Below are positions 10,801 through 20,226 of a DNA stretch of 27,817 nt, piece after piece. Within the stretch, counting starts at the first letter, position 1. Every line of letters starts with the position of its first letter. The notes under the pieces were generated by a model. That model saw only the letters and a program-made list of their open reading frames with translations. It was not told where the DNA came from and searched no databases. A program made the translations under genes and the position numbers. The stretch lies in the NCBI GenBank assembly GCA_903813345.2, contig CAIIXF020000002.1, forward strand, positions 35,659,926 through 35,687,742, read 5' to 3'. The stretch comes from Owenia fusiformis (lineage: Eukaryota; Annelida; Polychaeta; Sabellida; Oweniidae).

Positions 10801-11482
10801 TACATGGGTTTATGATAGATTACTAGTAATGATATTATACAATGGAAATCTAAATTGTCATATGATTTCAGAGACAAAGATGAATGGACATTTACAGAAG
10901 TCATCCAGTGGGAAAACAGGTACATATTTTCTGAACTTTTTTTTACAATTTTGCAATTTACTGTAAATATTTTTTTAATTTTAAATCTAAAATGCTATTT
11001 TACACATATACTGTCACTGTGTGATGTTATAATCTTGACCTAAATTTGCCCATTGTCTGAGGCTTAGAACAACCTGTAAGCTTTTAAATACATGTATTTT
11101 TTGTATCATGCAATTAATAGCTTAAATCCATCAAAGTAAAAAGTCGCAAAATTTCAAAATTATGAAAATATGACAAATCAGATGGTGCCAACCAAAATAA
11201 CCAAGTAATAGTTCAAAATATTTATAATTTCATTTTATAAGAAATACAATACTTATTACTTACTTACAATTCTGTCTTTCAGGTGGTATATCATGCTGTG
11301 GAATACTATTCGGGCTATTATTTGGTCTGATCGCAATATTTGCCAGTGCCTATGTATACTGTGAAGTAAAAAACACTATGCCAGCCTGCGTAGAAGGTCG
11401 TGTTAAAGTCATGCAATATATTGAACTAGTTCAAATCAAAACTTTGGATCTAGTTCAACAGATCAAGGATAAAATGAAATAA
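4810..11482 (+). CDS. LRRC59: LRRC59, ER tail-anchored leucine-rich repeat protein (8 coding exons)
   Basis: The exons are 4810-4899, 6782-6841, 7817-7945, 8347-8481, 9579-9651, 10302-10466, 10872-10919 and 11283-11482. They sum to 900 nt (299 residues; vertebrate LRRC59 is about 307). All junctions are GT-AG and keep frame. Residues 1-30 ([20 protein letters not shown]) and the following leucine-rich repeats ([39 protein letters not shown]) match the family. The cysteine-bearing cap [15 protein letters not shown] follows. Residues about 147-212 form a highly charged Lys/Glu/Arg coiled coil. One membrane helix at about 237-260 ([20 protein letters not shown]) precedes a short C-terminal tail. 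Family knowledge: LRRC59 sits in the ER and nuclear envelope with the repeats facing the cytosol, binds ribosomes, and helps nuclear import of FGF1 and CIP2A. The start has ATCAAAATGC context and matches the family N-terminus. Inclusion of the 48-nt exon 7 is my inference. Confidence 0.95.
5979..6056. repeat. Dispersed 'gtcaccacc' repeat, copy 1
   Basis: It starts TTATGTCACCACCAAAAAG and includes ATTGTTATGGCC and ACTGTAACAAAT. Related copies lie at 8570-8716 and 10079-10236, all in LRRC59 introns and in the same orientation. Confidence 0.5.
6075..6600. repeat. Degenerate tandem repeat rich in TGACCT/AGGTCA, LRRC59 intron 1
   Basis: About four units of roughly 120-150 bp share CTATAGATTTAAGATTTGAC and TTCTCAAGGTCAAAAA. 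The landmark word recurs near 6139, 6261, 6413 and 6540. Each unit carries TGACCT followed by AGGTCA, the half-site bound by many nuclear receptors, here probably by virtue of the repeat rather than by selection. Confidence 0.75.
7123..7790. repeat. Degenerate tandem repeat, LRRC59 intron 2
   Basis: About four units of roughly 125-150 bp share TAACTCAAAT, then GGATTTGGTTCAA, then CTGATGCC, then AGAAAGAATTTTCAAGATGG. The word TAACTCAAAT recurs near 7288, 7427, 7552 and 7698. The open frames on both strands here are shadows of this repeat. Confidence 0.7.
7965..8245. repeat. Degenerate tandem repeat, LRRC59 intron 3
   Basis: Three to four units of about 65-85 bp contain CATTCAAAGTGAAATAT and TTCAAAGACTGAGGCAAAGG, ending with CAGGTATTTT. 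The short open frames in the stretch are by-products. Confidence 0.65.
8570..8716. repeat. Dispersed 'gtcaccacc' repeat, copy 2
   Basis: It starts TTATGTCACCACCAAATGTG and contains ACATATTGTTATAGTCTC and TCTGTAACAAATGGCAGG. The last word is shared exactly with copy 3. It lies in LRRC59 intron 4. Confidence 0.6.
9676..10075. repeat. Nested inverted repeats, LRRC59 intron 5
   Basis: An inner hairpin pairs TATTTTTGGTGAATACC (about 9698-9713) with GGTATTCACCAAAAATA (about 9789-9805). An outer pair matches TTATTATTCACTGTTGTATT (from about 9830) with AATATGACAGTGATAATAAT (about 10041-10060). It is probably a decayed fold-back transposon. Confidence 0.5.
10079..10236. repeat. Dispersed 'gtcaccacc' repeat, copy 3
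   Basis: It starts TTGTGTCACTTGCAGAAGTG, continues GGTGACATATTGTTATATTC and contains TCTGTAACAAATGGCAGG. It precedes LRRC59 exon 6. Confidence 0.6.
10499..10606. mobile_element. 108-bp TA-flanked inverted-repeat element
   Basis: It begins CAGTAAACCTATTAAGTGGA and ends ATGGTTTTACTG, with AGTGGAACACC inverted at the far end. TA lies on both sides (10497-10498, 10607-10608). It belongs to the same family as 917-1071, is pogo/mariner-like and non-autonomous, and lies just after LRRC59 exon 6. Confidence 0.7.
10872..10919 (+). CDS. LRRC59: LRRC59 48-nt linker exon (possible cassette)
   Basis: The exon is bounded by TATGATTTCAG and CAG|GTACAT and is 48 nt long, a multiple of three. Entered in phase 1 from exon 6 and leaving in phase 1 to the last exon, it adds [16 protein letters not shown] between the coiled coil and the membrane helix. 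Skipping it also leaves the frame intact (283 residues), so it could be constitutive or alternative. Confidence 0.65.
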
Positions 11483-11662
11483 ATTCCAAAGTGACTTTTA
11501 AAATGGTTTGGGAATTTCTCGTAAAAATGTGATGAATAGTTGCAATGGCATTCAATAAGTTTATCATCAGAGAATTTTCAGATAAACTTTTTGAACACCC
11601 TGTACATGTATGTTTATGTTGGTGGAATTGTTATGCATTTCAAAAATGTATTCAGATAGGTA

Positions 11663-11964
11663 TTATCACAGGGACTATCCAGGCTCCGCTGACATCAAGA
11701 GCAATGAGCTCATGTTAGAAGCGGGGCCTTGAGAGATATGATAAAATTGAAATCTGAAATTTTCTATGAAACTTTAGTAAGTGAAACTCTGTTCAACTTT
11801 ATTTCATAGTACAATGGCTATTTCAATTGCAGGGTAACACATTATTCAACTATAACAATATTTTATCATATCTCTCAAGGCCCCGCTTCTAACATGAGCT
11901 CATTGCTCCCGGTGTCAGGGGGAATTTGCTCACGATATACTGGGCCTGGATAGTCACTGTGATT
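11663..11964. mobile_element. Fold-back MITE in LRRC59 3' UTR, with 7-bp target duplication
   Basis: ATAGGTA flanks both ends (11656-11662 and 11965-11971). The ends are inverted (ATCACAGGGACTATCCAGG against CCTGGATAGTCACTGTGAT). An inner pair of arms, 11701-11746 and 11861-11906, is a perfect 46-bp inverted repeat (GCAATGAGCTCATGTTAGAA...). No open frame is present. The transposon superfamily is not clear; a 7-8 bp duplication would suit hAT-like or P-like elements. Confidence 0.8.
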
Positions 11965-12203
11965 ATAGGTAAGTTAAGAAATGTTTTACTCGGACACTTA
12001 GAAATTATGTTCAAAATATATTTTTGTTTTTTTATAAGTTGAACTTGATATTTACTTATGATATCATAATATCCAATTCAAATGAGGATAGAAAAGAAAT
12101 ATCTATCCAGCCCCATGAATTAACCATAAATTCTTACACATTATATATTTAGAACCTCAGTAGGTAAGAGATACATTGATTTACTCGTGCAATGTTTATC
12201 TTT

Positions 12204-12420
12204 GCACTGGTGATCCGCTCGGTTTGGGTTAAAAGTGCAGATCTTAACTGTTTTTCGAAAAACTGATACTGATACATGTTTGTGTTAAACATGTCGTGAA
12301 GATTCTGCCTACAACACATGAAATAAGGAAAAAAGAAAAATCGTACCTTCAACGTTCTGACATTTTGTTACCAAAACGAACCGTTTCGGTAACCAGCATA
12401 ATCAAGTGGATCACCAGTGC
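12204..12420. mobile_element. Inverted-repeat element with GCACTGGTGATCC ends
   Basis: GCACTGGTGATCCGCT at 12204 is matched in reverse complement by AGTGGATCACCAGTGC ending at 12420. TTT flanks both sides. The interior carries no convincing coding frame. It is probably a short non-autonomous DNA transposon. Confidence 0.55.
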
Positions 12421-12866
12421 TTTGGAAAATCAGAATTGTTGATGGTATAGTTTAGCCTTGTTTTAAAGGTCCCGAGAGTCCAACTAGCCAGATATCAGTT
12501 GGAAAATGTAATGCCATGACTCAAAGTTTAACACTCTGGATGGATACCTCCCTCCTCGTGGGGACGGGTCATTACGGCTTGAAGCAAAACTAATGCTATA
12601 ATTGATTTCGTTAAATTACTTATTCAACATGACTAAATACAAATAATTTGTATAGTTAGTTCTGTTTATTTTCTGTTGAGCTTATTATAAAAAGATGTTA
12701 TTAGATATGCTTCCCATTTGACAATTAACCTCAAAGATTCTATGTTTATCTTCTCAGATGAGGTTGGTGAATCTTAATACATGTTGGTGAATCAGAATAC
12801 ATGTTGGGTGGTCATTGTGTAATGGTCTGTAAAATGGTCATTGTTTAATTATTATGCTAATCAAGG

Positions 12867-12876
12867 AATAAATAAA
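12867..12876 (+). terminator. LRRC59: Possible proximal LRRC59 poly(A) signal
   Basis: Two overlapping AATAAA hexamers (12867-12872 and 12871-12876) lie about 1.4 kb after the stop codon. Confidence 0.4.
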
Positions 12877-13016
12877 TTGAAATGGATACTGTCTCAAATT
12901 GTGTAGATAAGTTGCCATAATCTCAAATTTTGCATATGTACTTTAATGTTGTCATAGAAATCACTTTTATATGTTCAGGAATAGGGGAGTATGAAATTGT
13001 TATATTTTGCATCGAG

Positions 13017-13022
13017 AATAAA
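13017..13022 (+). terminator. LRRC59: Likely distal LRRC59 poly(A) signal
   Basis: AATAAA is followed within about 30 bases by a GT/T-rich stretch (TGTGTTCGTTTTTAT), the usual downstream element. Confidence 0.5.
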
Positions 13023-13629
13023 TATATTTTCATGTAATCATGTGTTCGTTTTTATACATAGCTGATGGGAGGATAAAAACAATACCCAGGGTAAACATTG
13101 TCTAATGTGTCCAATATACTGTAATGTCATCCAAAAGTCATACAACAATAGTGATAAACCTATTCCATCCAAACCATTACAAGTAAAATCTGTATGGCAA
13201 ATGTTTCAATGTTAATGTTCGTTTCAAAAGATAAAAGCAAGCAAGTCCATTTAAAACTAATTGTGTAGATGTGATGGATATTCTCGTCACTCTGGGTTTC
13301 AAGGTCATTTCTGAGGTAATGAGAAATCTCGTCACTCCAGGAAGTCAAGAGGTTAAATTCCCAAATTATGTTGATTGACAAGGCAATTTAGGTTGTTTTT
13401 CCTTCACAAGAAACTTTACAACTGCAATCTGGCAATGATCTTTTCATTTACATTTCTACTATGATATCGAGGATGATATTATATGATGTCAAGGATGATA
13501 TCAAGGATTACAATAACTGATTAAGCTACTTATATCATGAGGGGGACATCAAGTAAGGAGTCAAATGACCAACTGAATAATACTCAATTAACAAAAAACT
13601 GACATTTTATAGGCATAGACAAAATTCAC

Positions 13630-13635
13630 TTTATT
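13630..13635 (-). terminator. Likely NME-A poly(A) signal
   Basis: TTTATT on the plus strand reads AATAAA on the minus strand, about 395 bases after the NME-A stop codon. The surrounding sequence is conserved at the matching place below NME-B (22053-22058), which supports it as a real 3' end. Confidence 0.6.
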
Positions 13636-14029
13636 TCAGTTGTTACAACATTGCACACTATGCATAACTTACAGCTACAATACATAGAGTAGCCAGGTAA
13701 AACTACATTCAAAAATAAATAGACAAATATTTCTAAATGGACAAACATTTATTCTGTTTATAAATAGCATTCATGATGCTGGTGGCATGATATTGTTTTA
13801 CTTATTTACTAAAAACACTAAAATGTCTGAATAAAGGTTAGTTCAGATCAGATTTTATATGGCATGATTGATATTTTTATAATCAAAATTGGCATTAAAG
13901 GTGTGGCACTTAAGTAGACGCAATGTCTATAGCTATAGTCTCTGGAGGCTGTCTAATGGTCTATAATTCTATATATCTGTATATGAAGATGTTGCTTGTT
14001 ACAAGTTAGAGCCTAGATGAAACCTCACA
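13636..14029 (-). other. NME-A 3' UTR, shared with NME-B
   Basis: No coding frame. Stretches such as TTGCACACTATGCATAACT and GTAAAACTACATTCAAAA recur at 22059-22401 below NME-B, so the duplication extends past the stop codons. Confidence 0.6.
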
Positions 14030-17000
14030 TCAATCTTCATACACCCAAGTTGAGCTGCATGGGGTCCAGTCATTAAGTTCTGATTTGTCAAACCAAAGTG
14101 CAATTTCACGTTTGGCTGATTCTACAGCATCACTTCCGTGACATATATTTCTGGAAAACAGATGAAATTGATCTTTATTAAAAAATTATATGTGTTTGTT
14201 AATCAAGGATATTTATAATACTGTACTTCTACTTAATTTGGCAGATTTGCCGTTTTGAACATTTGTTGGCTACTTAATTTGGCGGATTTACACTATTACA
14301 ATACAATGTACAAATGGTACCAATTTACATGGTACTAAAATTATTGGGGATTTTGGCAGGGACTTAATTTGGCAGATTTAAACAATTTAAAACAGCCGCC
14401 AAATTAAGCAGTTAAGTAGAAGTACAGTACACAAGAGTCTATTTAAAAGGTATTAAAGGACGATTCTCGGTTTGGAGAATCAAGTTCATCAATCTAAATG
14501 AGCATTATCCCTGCTTCGGAAAAATTTTTTTTTTTACATAATATAGATTTGAATGTCTTCTTTTGAATAGTCATAATTTAATTTGGGTAATATTTCTAGA
14601 TTTTTCGCAAAAAAATATTAGCGCATTACACTGATGAACTTCTTTCCCCAAATCTTATTGAATCGGTCTAATTGAGCATTATCCCTGCTTCAGACCAATT
14701 TGTTATTTTTACATCTTGTAGATTTAAATGTCATCTTTTGAATATTCATAGTTTAATTTAGGGAATATTTCTATATTTTTCATGAAAAAAATTAGTAGCC
14801 CAGGAGACTGTTCTCCAAACCGAGAATCGTCCTTTATTTTATAATTTGATAGGTTATCTCTTCGTGCATTCTTGCATCAAAGAGCTCAAAAGCATGAGCC
14901 TTCAGCCCTGCAAGCTACAAGACAACATGTTAAAATATGGCACAGATCTAACACATTAATCCCTGCTAGCTACAAGACAACACAGATTAATAAATAACAA
15001 GCAGGTTGGAACTTGGATTTTAACTGCTTGAACTAGCTCCAGACTAGGCCATAACCTGCTAACTCACCTGCCGACTTGGATGCAATAATCTCCTCTGATG
15101 GTACCAGGCTTGGAGTCTTTGGGGTTGGTCTCTCCCAACATAACTCTTCCTGTTGCTACTGCTCCCATTCCTTCCCACACCTGCAATAACAATACATGAG
15201 AATTTTATAAATACTGTGATGAAGATAAAAATATTGCATATACAAGAGGAAAATTAATGTCACTTGTTTGAGGAATGATTCAATAGTAATAGATAAAAAA
15301 AATATGTACTATTCTTTTTGTTCACCCGTTATATTTAATCATATTCATTTTTCTCCTCACCTTTCATTTATTTGTAAAATTTCTCGAACGCTATATTTGT
15401 TTACATAATTTTAACAAATGATATGAACAACAATGAGCAATAAAACCATTGAAATCAATTAACTAGATAAATTGATTCAATTGATTAATTTACAAGAATA
15501 AATACATGGGTGAAAGCCCATGTTTCAAAGAATGTACCTTGCATGGCTTATCTCCCTAATCATTGCCACAGAGTGACTATAGGAAGGTTATGGAATATAC
15601 AAGGTCATGCCCTCACCAATCCTAGGATTGGGGACAAAGTTGATTTACAACATTGTGGAAAGGGAATTCACCTCAAGTTCTGTGAGGAACATTCAGCTCC
15701 CATATGCCACACAGACAGAGCCACAATGTTAACCAGTTAACTGGCGACATATGGATGTCAATGTTGCTTCTATAAAAGATACACAGGTTCACAAAAATGG
15801 CCAATTGAAGTTGAGGGACATTCACGAGTAAAGCCCCGTAACTTCAATGTGTCACAGGCAGGGTGGCATAGAGATCCAATAAGAACATTTTTGCTATACC
15901 AGGGACCTTTATTATTTCACTGAATCATGTCCCCCGACAGAGTTCATGTCTCAATTACATTTTACATGTTTACATTTTTGATTATCTTACCATGCAGACC
16001 ACTGGACCTGATCCCATGTAGGCGACGAGTCCTTTGAAGAATCCCTTGCTACTTAGGTCCTTGTAATGTTCTTCCAAGAGTTCTTTGCTGGCCTACAATA
16101 TACATAATAATAGGGATTGTTTATACAGTCTTGTGCACTGGTCTAAATGTTCATACATGTTGTGTCTCTATTAGTATTACCGTTACAATAATCTATTTAG
16201 GGAAGGGATACCCGTAAAATGACAACAAGGTGGGTGAATTGACCATATTTCAATTTTCATCAGCGGTGGCGGTAGGCATATATTTTTGTGAGTCATCATG
16301 ACTCAGGTAGTTTCAAAAAAGTGAGTCACAAGAAAAAAAGTTGAGTCAAAGCTATAAAAGTGTTTTTCTTGAGTAAAAATGCATACAAAATGTAGAAACC
16401 ACATACAAAATCTATTTTTTGATTTTGTGCATACCTTTTATTGTACTCTTATAGCACATTAACAACTAACAATTAATTAATTAGGCAATTGCAAGAAAAA
16501 TGTCACTATTTATCATCTGATTATCTGGTCCAGCTAGTCATGGGTGTGAATGGAGTGGGAGAGGAGTTTCTCCCTGTGTGGAGTTACACAAATTGGGGTC
16601 AAAGCGTTTCATGTTGAAATTCAACATTTCTGCAATCATTCCGAAGTCTAAAACGGCAATATATGTCCGACCACAATACTGGGCATCATTTAAATTTAAT
16701 ACGGTAGAATCTTGTAATTATAGCTGATCAAATGAAACCGAAAGTAGATTTGTTTTCATACCTAATTTATCATCATTACCCCCCTTAATGTGCGATCGAC
16801 TGGATTTTCATGTGCCCATTATCTATCTTCATAGGATCAGCTTCAGATCTAGTGAATCGAAGATCTTAACTTGAGGGAGTTAATTGAAAATACTTGGTGA
16901 AAACTTACGATAGATCGGTCACTGTGAGCACCATTGATAAACCTACTGCGCATTACATCTGCGCATGCTGGTGAAGGGGACGGCTCAAGGAACTTAGCGA

Positions 17001-19891
17001 AGGAATTTTGCGAACTTGCGAAGGAAACTAAAGGTTCGTAAATCTAGCGTGTGAACATTCAAGGGAAGATTTTATGCGGTAATTTAGATAAATATACGAT
17101 CACTAAAATCCTTAGAAGGGAGTATGAAATTAATAAATTATTGTTCAACTGTTCAATGTTACGTTCGTTTTATTGCATTTTTGATATGCCCCCTAGCAAC
17201 GTGCTTCACGAGATAAACAAATCGAGGGATCGATCAATGTTTTCAAGTTTATCATTGAATCTGAATCACAGGGCTTTGAAAATTATATGAAATACCGAAA
17301 TGAGAAAATGATCGGTAGGAAGGAGGCTCGATTGCGCTGAACGAAATGTTAGATTTCCGGAATTAGCAAAATTATAAATTTGATCAATCATGTATGTTCA
17401 CGTATAGGGATCAATTTAACCAAGTACCAAGCGGGGATTTTGGATGTGAAACAAACGTGCGTCAGGAAAGACTCGGTAGACAATGAATATTTGCGTCAGA
17501 GTTGCAAAAATATGAGTAAAAAACGTAAAAAATTGCGTTAACGCCACCTCTGTTCATACTTTTCACTTCTGGTAGTTGATACTTGATACACTATGAGCTA
17601 TGAGGCCCGTCCACCAGTTGATAGATCTATTCTTATCGCATCCTACGACCCCTTTAGATTGTGGTTGTAGGCCCGTTTCATTCGTAAGCCTGTCTTTCTA
17701 CAATGTCGGAGAATGAACTACGCATTGCGATATTAAATGACCTACCTCGATACATTCCAGAGTATTTTAAAATTCTTTTTATGTTGTTAGATCGCCAATT
17801 GTATGGGCTTATCGTCAGAACGAAGAGATTTTAGTTTTTACATCGGAAATATCTCAGCAATTTTCAAAATGTCGGAAGGGGAATTCCCCAGGGATTTCCC
17901 TTATGACTGGTGCATGCCGGGAACTGAATGGAGGAATTTGACGGTTGAACCTACACGCAAATATTGCTATCAAAAACGAAAATATCTTCGTTCTGCCGAT
18001 AAACCCATACAATTTGCGATTCAACTATGTGAAAAGAATTCTAAAATACTCATGAATGTATCGAGGTAGGTCATTTATGTGTGCAATGCATAGTTCATTC
18101 TCCGACATTGTAGAAACACAGGCTTACTAATGAATCGGGCCTACGACCACAATCTAAAGGGGTCGTAGGATGCGATAAATCTATTCGACTGACTGCCCGA
18201 AGAAACAAACTATTCAAAAAGTTCTGAACAACAGTGCGCGAAATAGACGTCCGACATCGGCCATTGGCCTGACAAAATTATAGATGGCTTGTTTTGATAA
18301 AAACACCCAGACATTTTGGCCTGCCAGATATTTGTGGCATTCGTTAGATTGTCCATGAAAAGAACTCACATTTCAGTCCGGAAATCCTCCGAATTCCCAG
18401 CGATTTCGGCTTATTCCATGACTTTTGTTGAAGATTTAAAAAAATTTCAAATATTTTTGTTTTCGTACTGAAGCCCAAGATATAACGTGACTTTTGATTG
18501 GCTGTTGTTGTTTGTTGAAATTACGGTGATTTTGATTGGCTATGGATGACTCATTTCTTCATCGTCGTTCGCAAATCGAGTGCATTATCAGTATGCCGGA
18601 TGTAGAAAAGAAATTGAAAAATCGAGCCGGCATCTAAGTCCAAAAAGTCGGCAGTTTGGAAGTATTTTGGGACTCCGATATCACAAGGTAAACGAATTGG
18701 TGATAGTTCACCATGCAGATTATGTGAAATGCCGATCACATTTGCGGCAGATGCTTTATATTCGATTTTAATTGACGTATTTCTGAATATGATTTTGAAA
18801 AGTGAAACTGAAAGTGAAACTGTCATCATCAGACATTGTATCATTTTTAATGTTCTGTCCCGTCCTGTCCCGAAAGTATCGTGTCCCGAGACCATTTTTA
18901 CCGTTCCGTACCGAACCGAAATTTTTTTGGACCATGACACCTCTTATATATACCTTGAATTTTAGTCTGTTAGTGAAGTCTGTGTACATAGTATGTGTTT
19001 TTGAATACCTTGAAGCTTCTGAGAGCAATTCTAAACCGACCAAAATCAGTACAATTTAGTTTGATCAATATGTACAGTGTACATGTTCCTCATGTTTTTG
19101 TAAGGTGAATCTAGGGGGAAATCAACACACCCAGGCTGTTGGTTAAGTCATCAAGTACAGTATAGTGGATAATACATGACATGCAATGGAATTAGTTTTA
19201 CTTTGTTAATATTGTACTAAACTAAATCTCATTTTAGAGTGGTTGTGGAGAAATATGGAAAATGAAATTTTTGGCCAGAGAAGTAAGAAACCGCCTGCAA
19301 AAAATTGGCCTGAGAAAAAATGATATGGCTGGTTAAAATCTGGCTGGCCTGCCAAAATGTCTAGGTTAAAAAAATCCTTATTTCACGCACTGAACAATAT
19401 TTAATCTTTATCAGAAACACAATTTACATGGCCTAAAACATAATCCGAGACTTGGTGTTTATTTATTGTACACTCTACTTTTATGTTCTTATGATCTTTG
19501 AGTCAATATGTTTCACCTTTCATACTTATTGACCTTCATTTCGTAAGGAGTCATTGGCTACGTTGAATTTCCGGTTTAGGCTACATTTTTTCATATCAAA
19601 AGATGAAAGCAAGCAATGTATTTCATGAATTTGGTTTCATAAAAACAATAACGTTCACTAAGTTTACAATATTGACAGACTACTCAGTAACACCAGTAGC
19701 CTAGAAATGAGAAACATGAAAAAGGAGACAAAACAAAGTGAAAAACAAAAAGATGGAAAACTCACGGTTTTTTGTTTCATTGCGACCAATTTGAAGCCTT
19801 TCTCCTCAAATCTGGCAATGATTTTGCCGACGAGTCCTCTCTGGACAGCATCAGGCTTGATCATGATGAAGGTTCTTTCTTGATTGGCCAT
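14030..19891 (-). CDS. Nucleoside diphosphate kinase, group I (NME1/2-like), copy A
   Basis: Four coding exons on the minus strand, 19891-19766, 16092-15991, 15180-15068 and 14150-14030, sum to 462 nt (153 residues). That is the normal length for a hexameric group I NDPK. The enzyme moves the gamma phosphate of ATP to other NDPs through a phosphohistidine. Visible residues keep the standard numbering: K12, Y52, F60, R88, T94, R105, N115, catalytic H118 in NICHGSD, S120 and E129. The Kpn-loop Pro96 and the C-terminal WVYE signature are also present. Introns are phases 0, 0 and 2, all GT-AG. The ATG starts [20 protein letters not shown], as in family members. Fifteen bases before it, TTTTCTAACGCAGTC, follow an acceptor, so at least one more 5' exon exists. 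The first intron is 3.7 kb and holds several transposon-like insertions absent from copy B. Orthology to one of the vertebrate NME1-NME4 genes cannot be decided by eye. Confidence 0.95.
14221..14427. mobile_element. 207-bp MITE with CTGTACTTCTACTTAA ends, TA target
   Basis: It starts CTGTACTTCTACTTAATTTG and ends TTAAGTAGAAGTACAG, between TA dinucleotides (14219-14220, 14428-14429). Words such as ACTTAATTTGGC repeat inside. It sits in the last intron of NME-A and is not found in the corresponding NME-B intron. Confidence 0.75.
14456..14834. mobile_element. 379-bp MITE with perfect 24-bp ends and internal duplication, TA target
   Basis: AAGGACGATTCTCGGTTTGG opens the element and its exact complement CCAAACCGAGAATCGTCCTT closes it, between TA dinucleotides (14454-14455, 14835-14836). 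The interior is two direct repeats of about 120-175 bp, each starting GAGCATTATCCCTGCTTC. It is non-coding. The TA target suggests Tc1/mariner-type mobilisation. Confidence 0.8.
15241..15960. other. NME-A intron 2, no gene seen
   Basis: The part next to exon 3 is conserved with NME-B intron 2 (AATGTCACTTGTTTGAGG against AATGTCACTTATTTGAGG). The middle (about 15500-15950) has no counterpart in NME-B and begins with the hairpin ACATGGG-TGAAAG-CCCATGT. It may be an inserted repeat. The open frame there starts with GTG and shows no recognisable domain. Confidence 0.4.
16261..17552. mobile_element. Candidate hAT-like non-autonomous element in NME-A intron 1
   Basis: CAGCGGTGGCG at 16261 is matched by CGCCACCTCTG ending 17552, in inverted orientation. 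CAG...CTG ends are typical of hAT elements. TTCAT flanks both sides (16256-16260, 17553-17557), which is shorter than the 8 bp expected. The interior has a 17-bp palindrome of two AP-1 sites (TGAGTCATCATGACTCA, 16289-16305) and no recognisable transposase. Confidence 0.4.
17633..18178. mobile_element. 546-bp long-TIR element with perfect 8-bp target duplication
   Basis: ATCTATTC occurs directly on both sides (17625-17632, 18179-18186). The ends are inverted repeats of about 150 bp starting TTATCGCATCCTACGACCCC, with a few mismatches between arms. The interior includes an 88-codon open frame (17803-18069) with no recognisable domain. The 8-bp duplication fits hAT, P or Merlin-type transposition; the long arms are unusual for hAT. 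It lies in NME-A intron 1 and is absent from NME-B. Confidence 0.85.
18262..19372. repeat. Region bounded by related inverted and direct repeats
   Basis: ACCCAGACATTTTGGCCTGC (about 18305-18324) is inverted at about 19346-19366 (GGCCTGCCAAAATGTCTAGG). ATTGGCCTGA(C/G)AAAA occurs as a direct repeat near 18264 and 19303. The overlapping open frames at 18551-19059 on both strands have no family features. It is possibly a decayed transposon of about 1.1 kb. Confidence 0.4.
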
Positions 19892-20226
19892 GACTGCGTT
19901 AGAAAACTGTGAAAATATAGAGAGTAAAGTGGCAACCATGTGAACCCTTGCCGGCAGAATGAAAAAGAGGCTGATCGGTCAACGTGACTTTGAACGCCAC
20001 CTATTGGATGTGTTTTCAGTTCCTTTGGTTGTGCTCACGGGTTGCGCTGCATGTGACAATAAATATACATGTAGCAGTAGGCCTACGTAAACATAAATAA
20101 ACCCATTCATCATATCTAAATTATTGTATAGTACTATAATGATTGATTCTTAAATATTATAGAAATTATATGCAGAAATAACAAGCAAAACGATAGAGCC
20201 TGATAGGACACTATGCGACTACTCAC

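Larger units (their letters stand above)
11483..13022 (+). other. LRRC59: LRRC59 3' UTR
   Basis: No coding sequence follows the TAA at 11480-11482. The stretch holds a 302-bp fold-back element (11663-11964), a second inverted-repeat element (12204-12420) and a short tandem repeat GTTGGTGAATC near 12764-12796. The extent is inferred from poly(A) signals. Confidence 0.5.

Noticed and set aside
15510-15740. 76-codon open frame in NME-A intron 2
   Set aside because: It starts with GTG and has no recognisable domain. It lies in sequence lacking from NME-B and looks like part of an inserted repeat.
18551-19059. Five overlapping open frames on both strands
   Set aside because: Mutual overlap in several frames with no family motifs; more likely a decayed repeat than genes.
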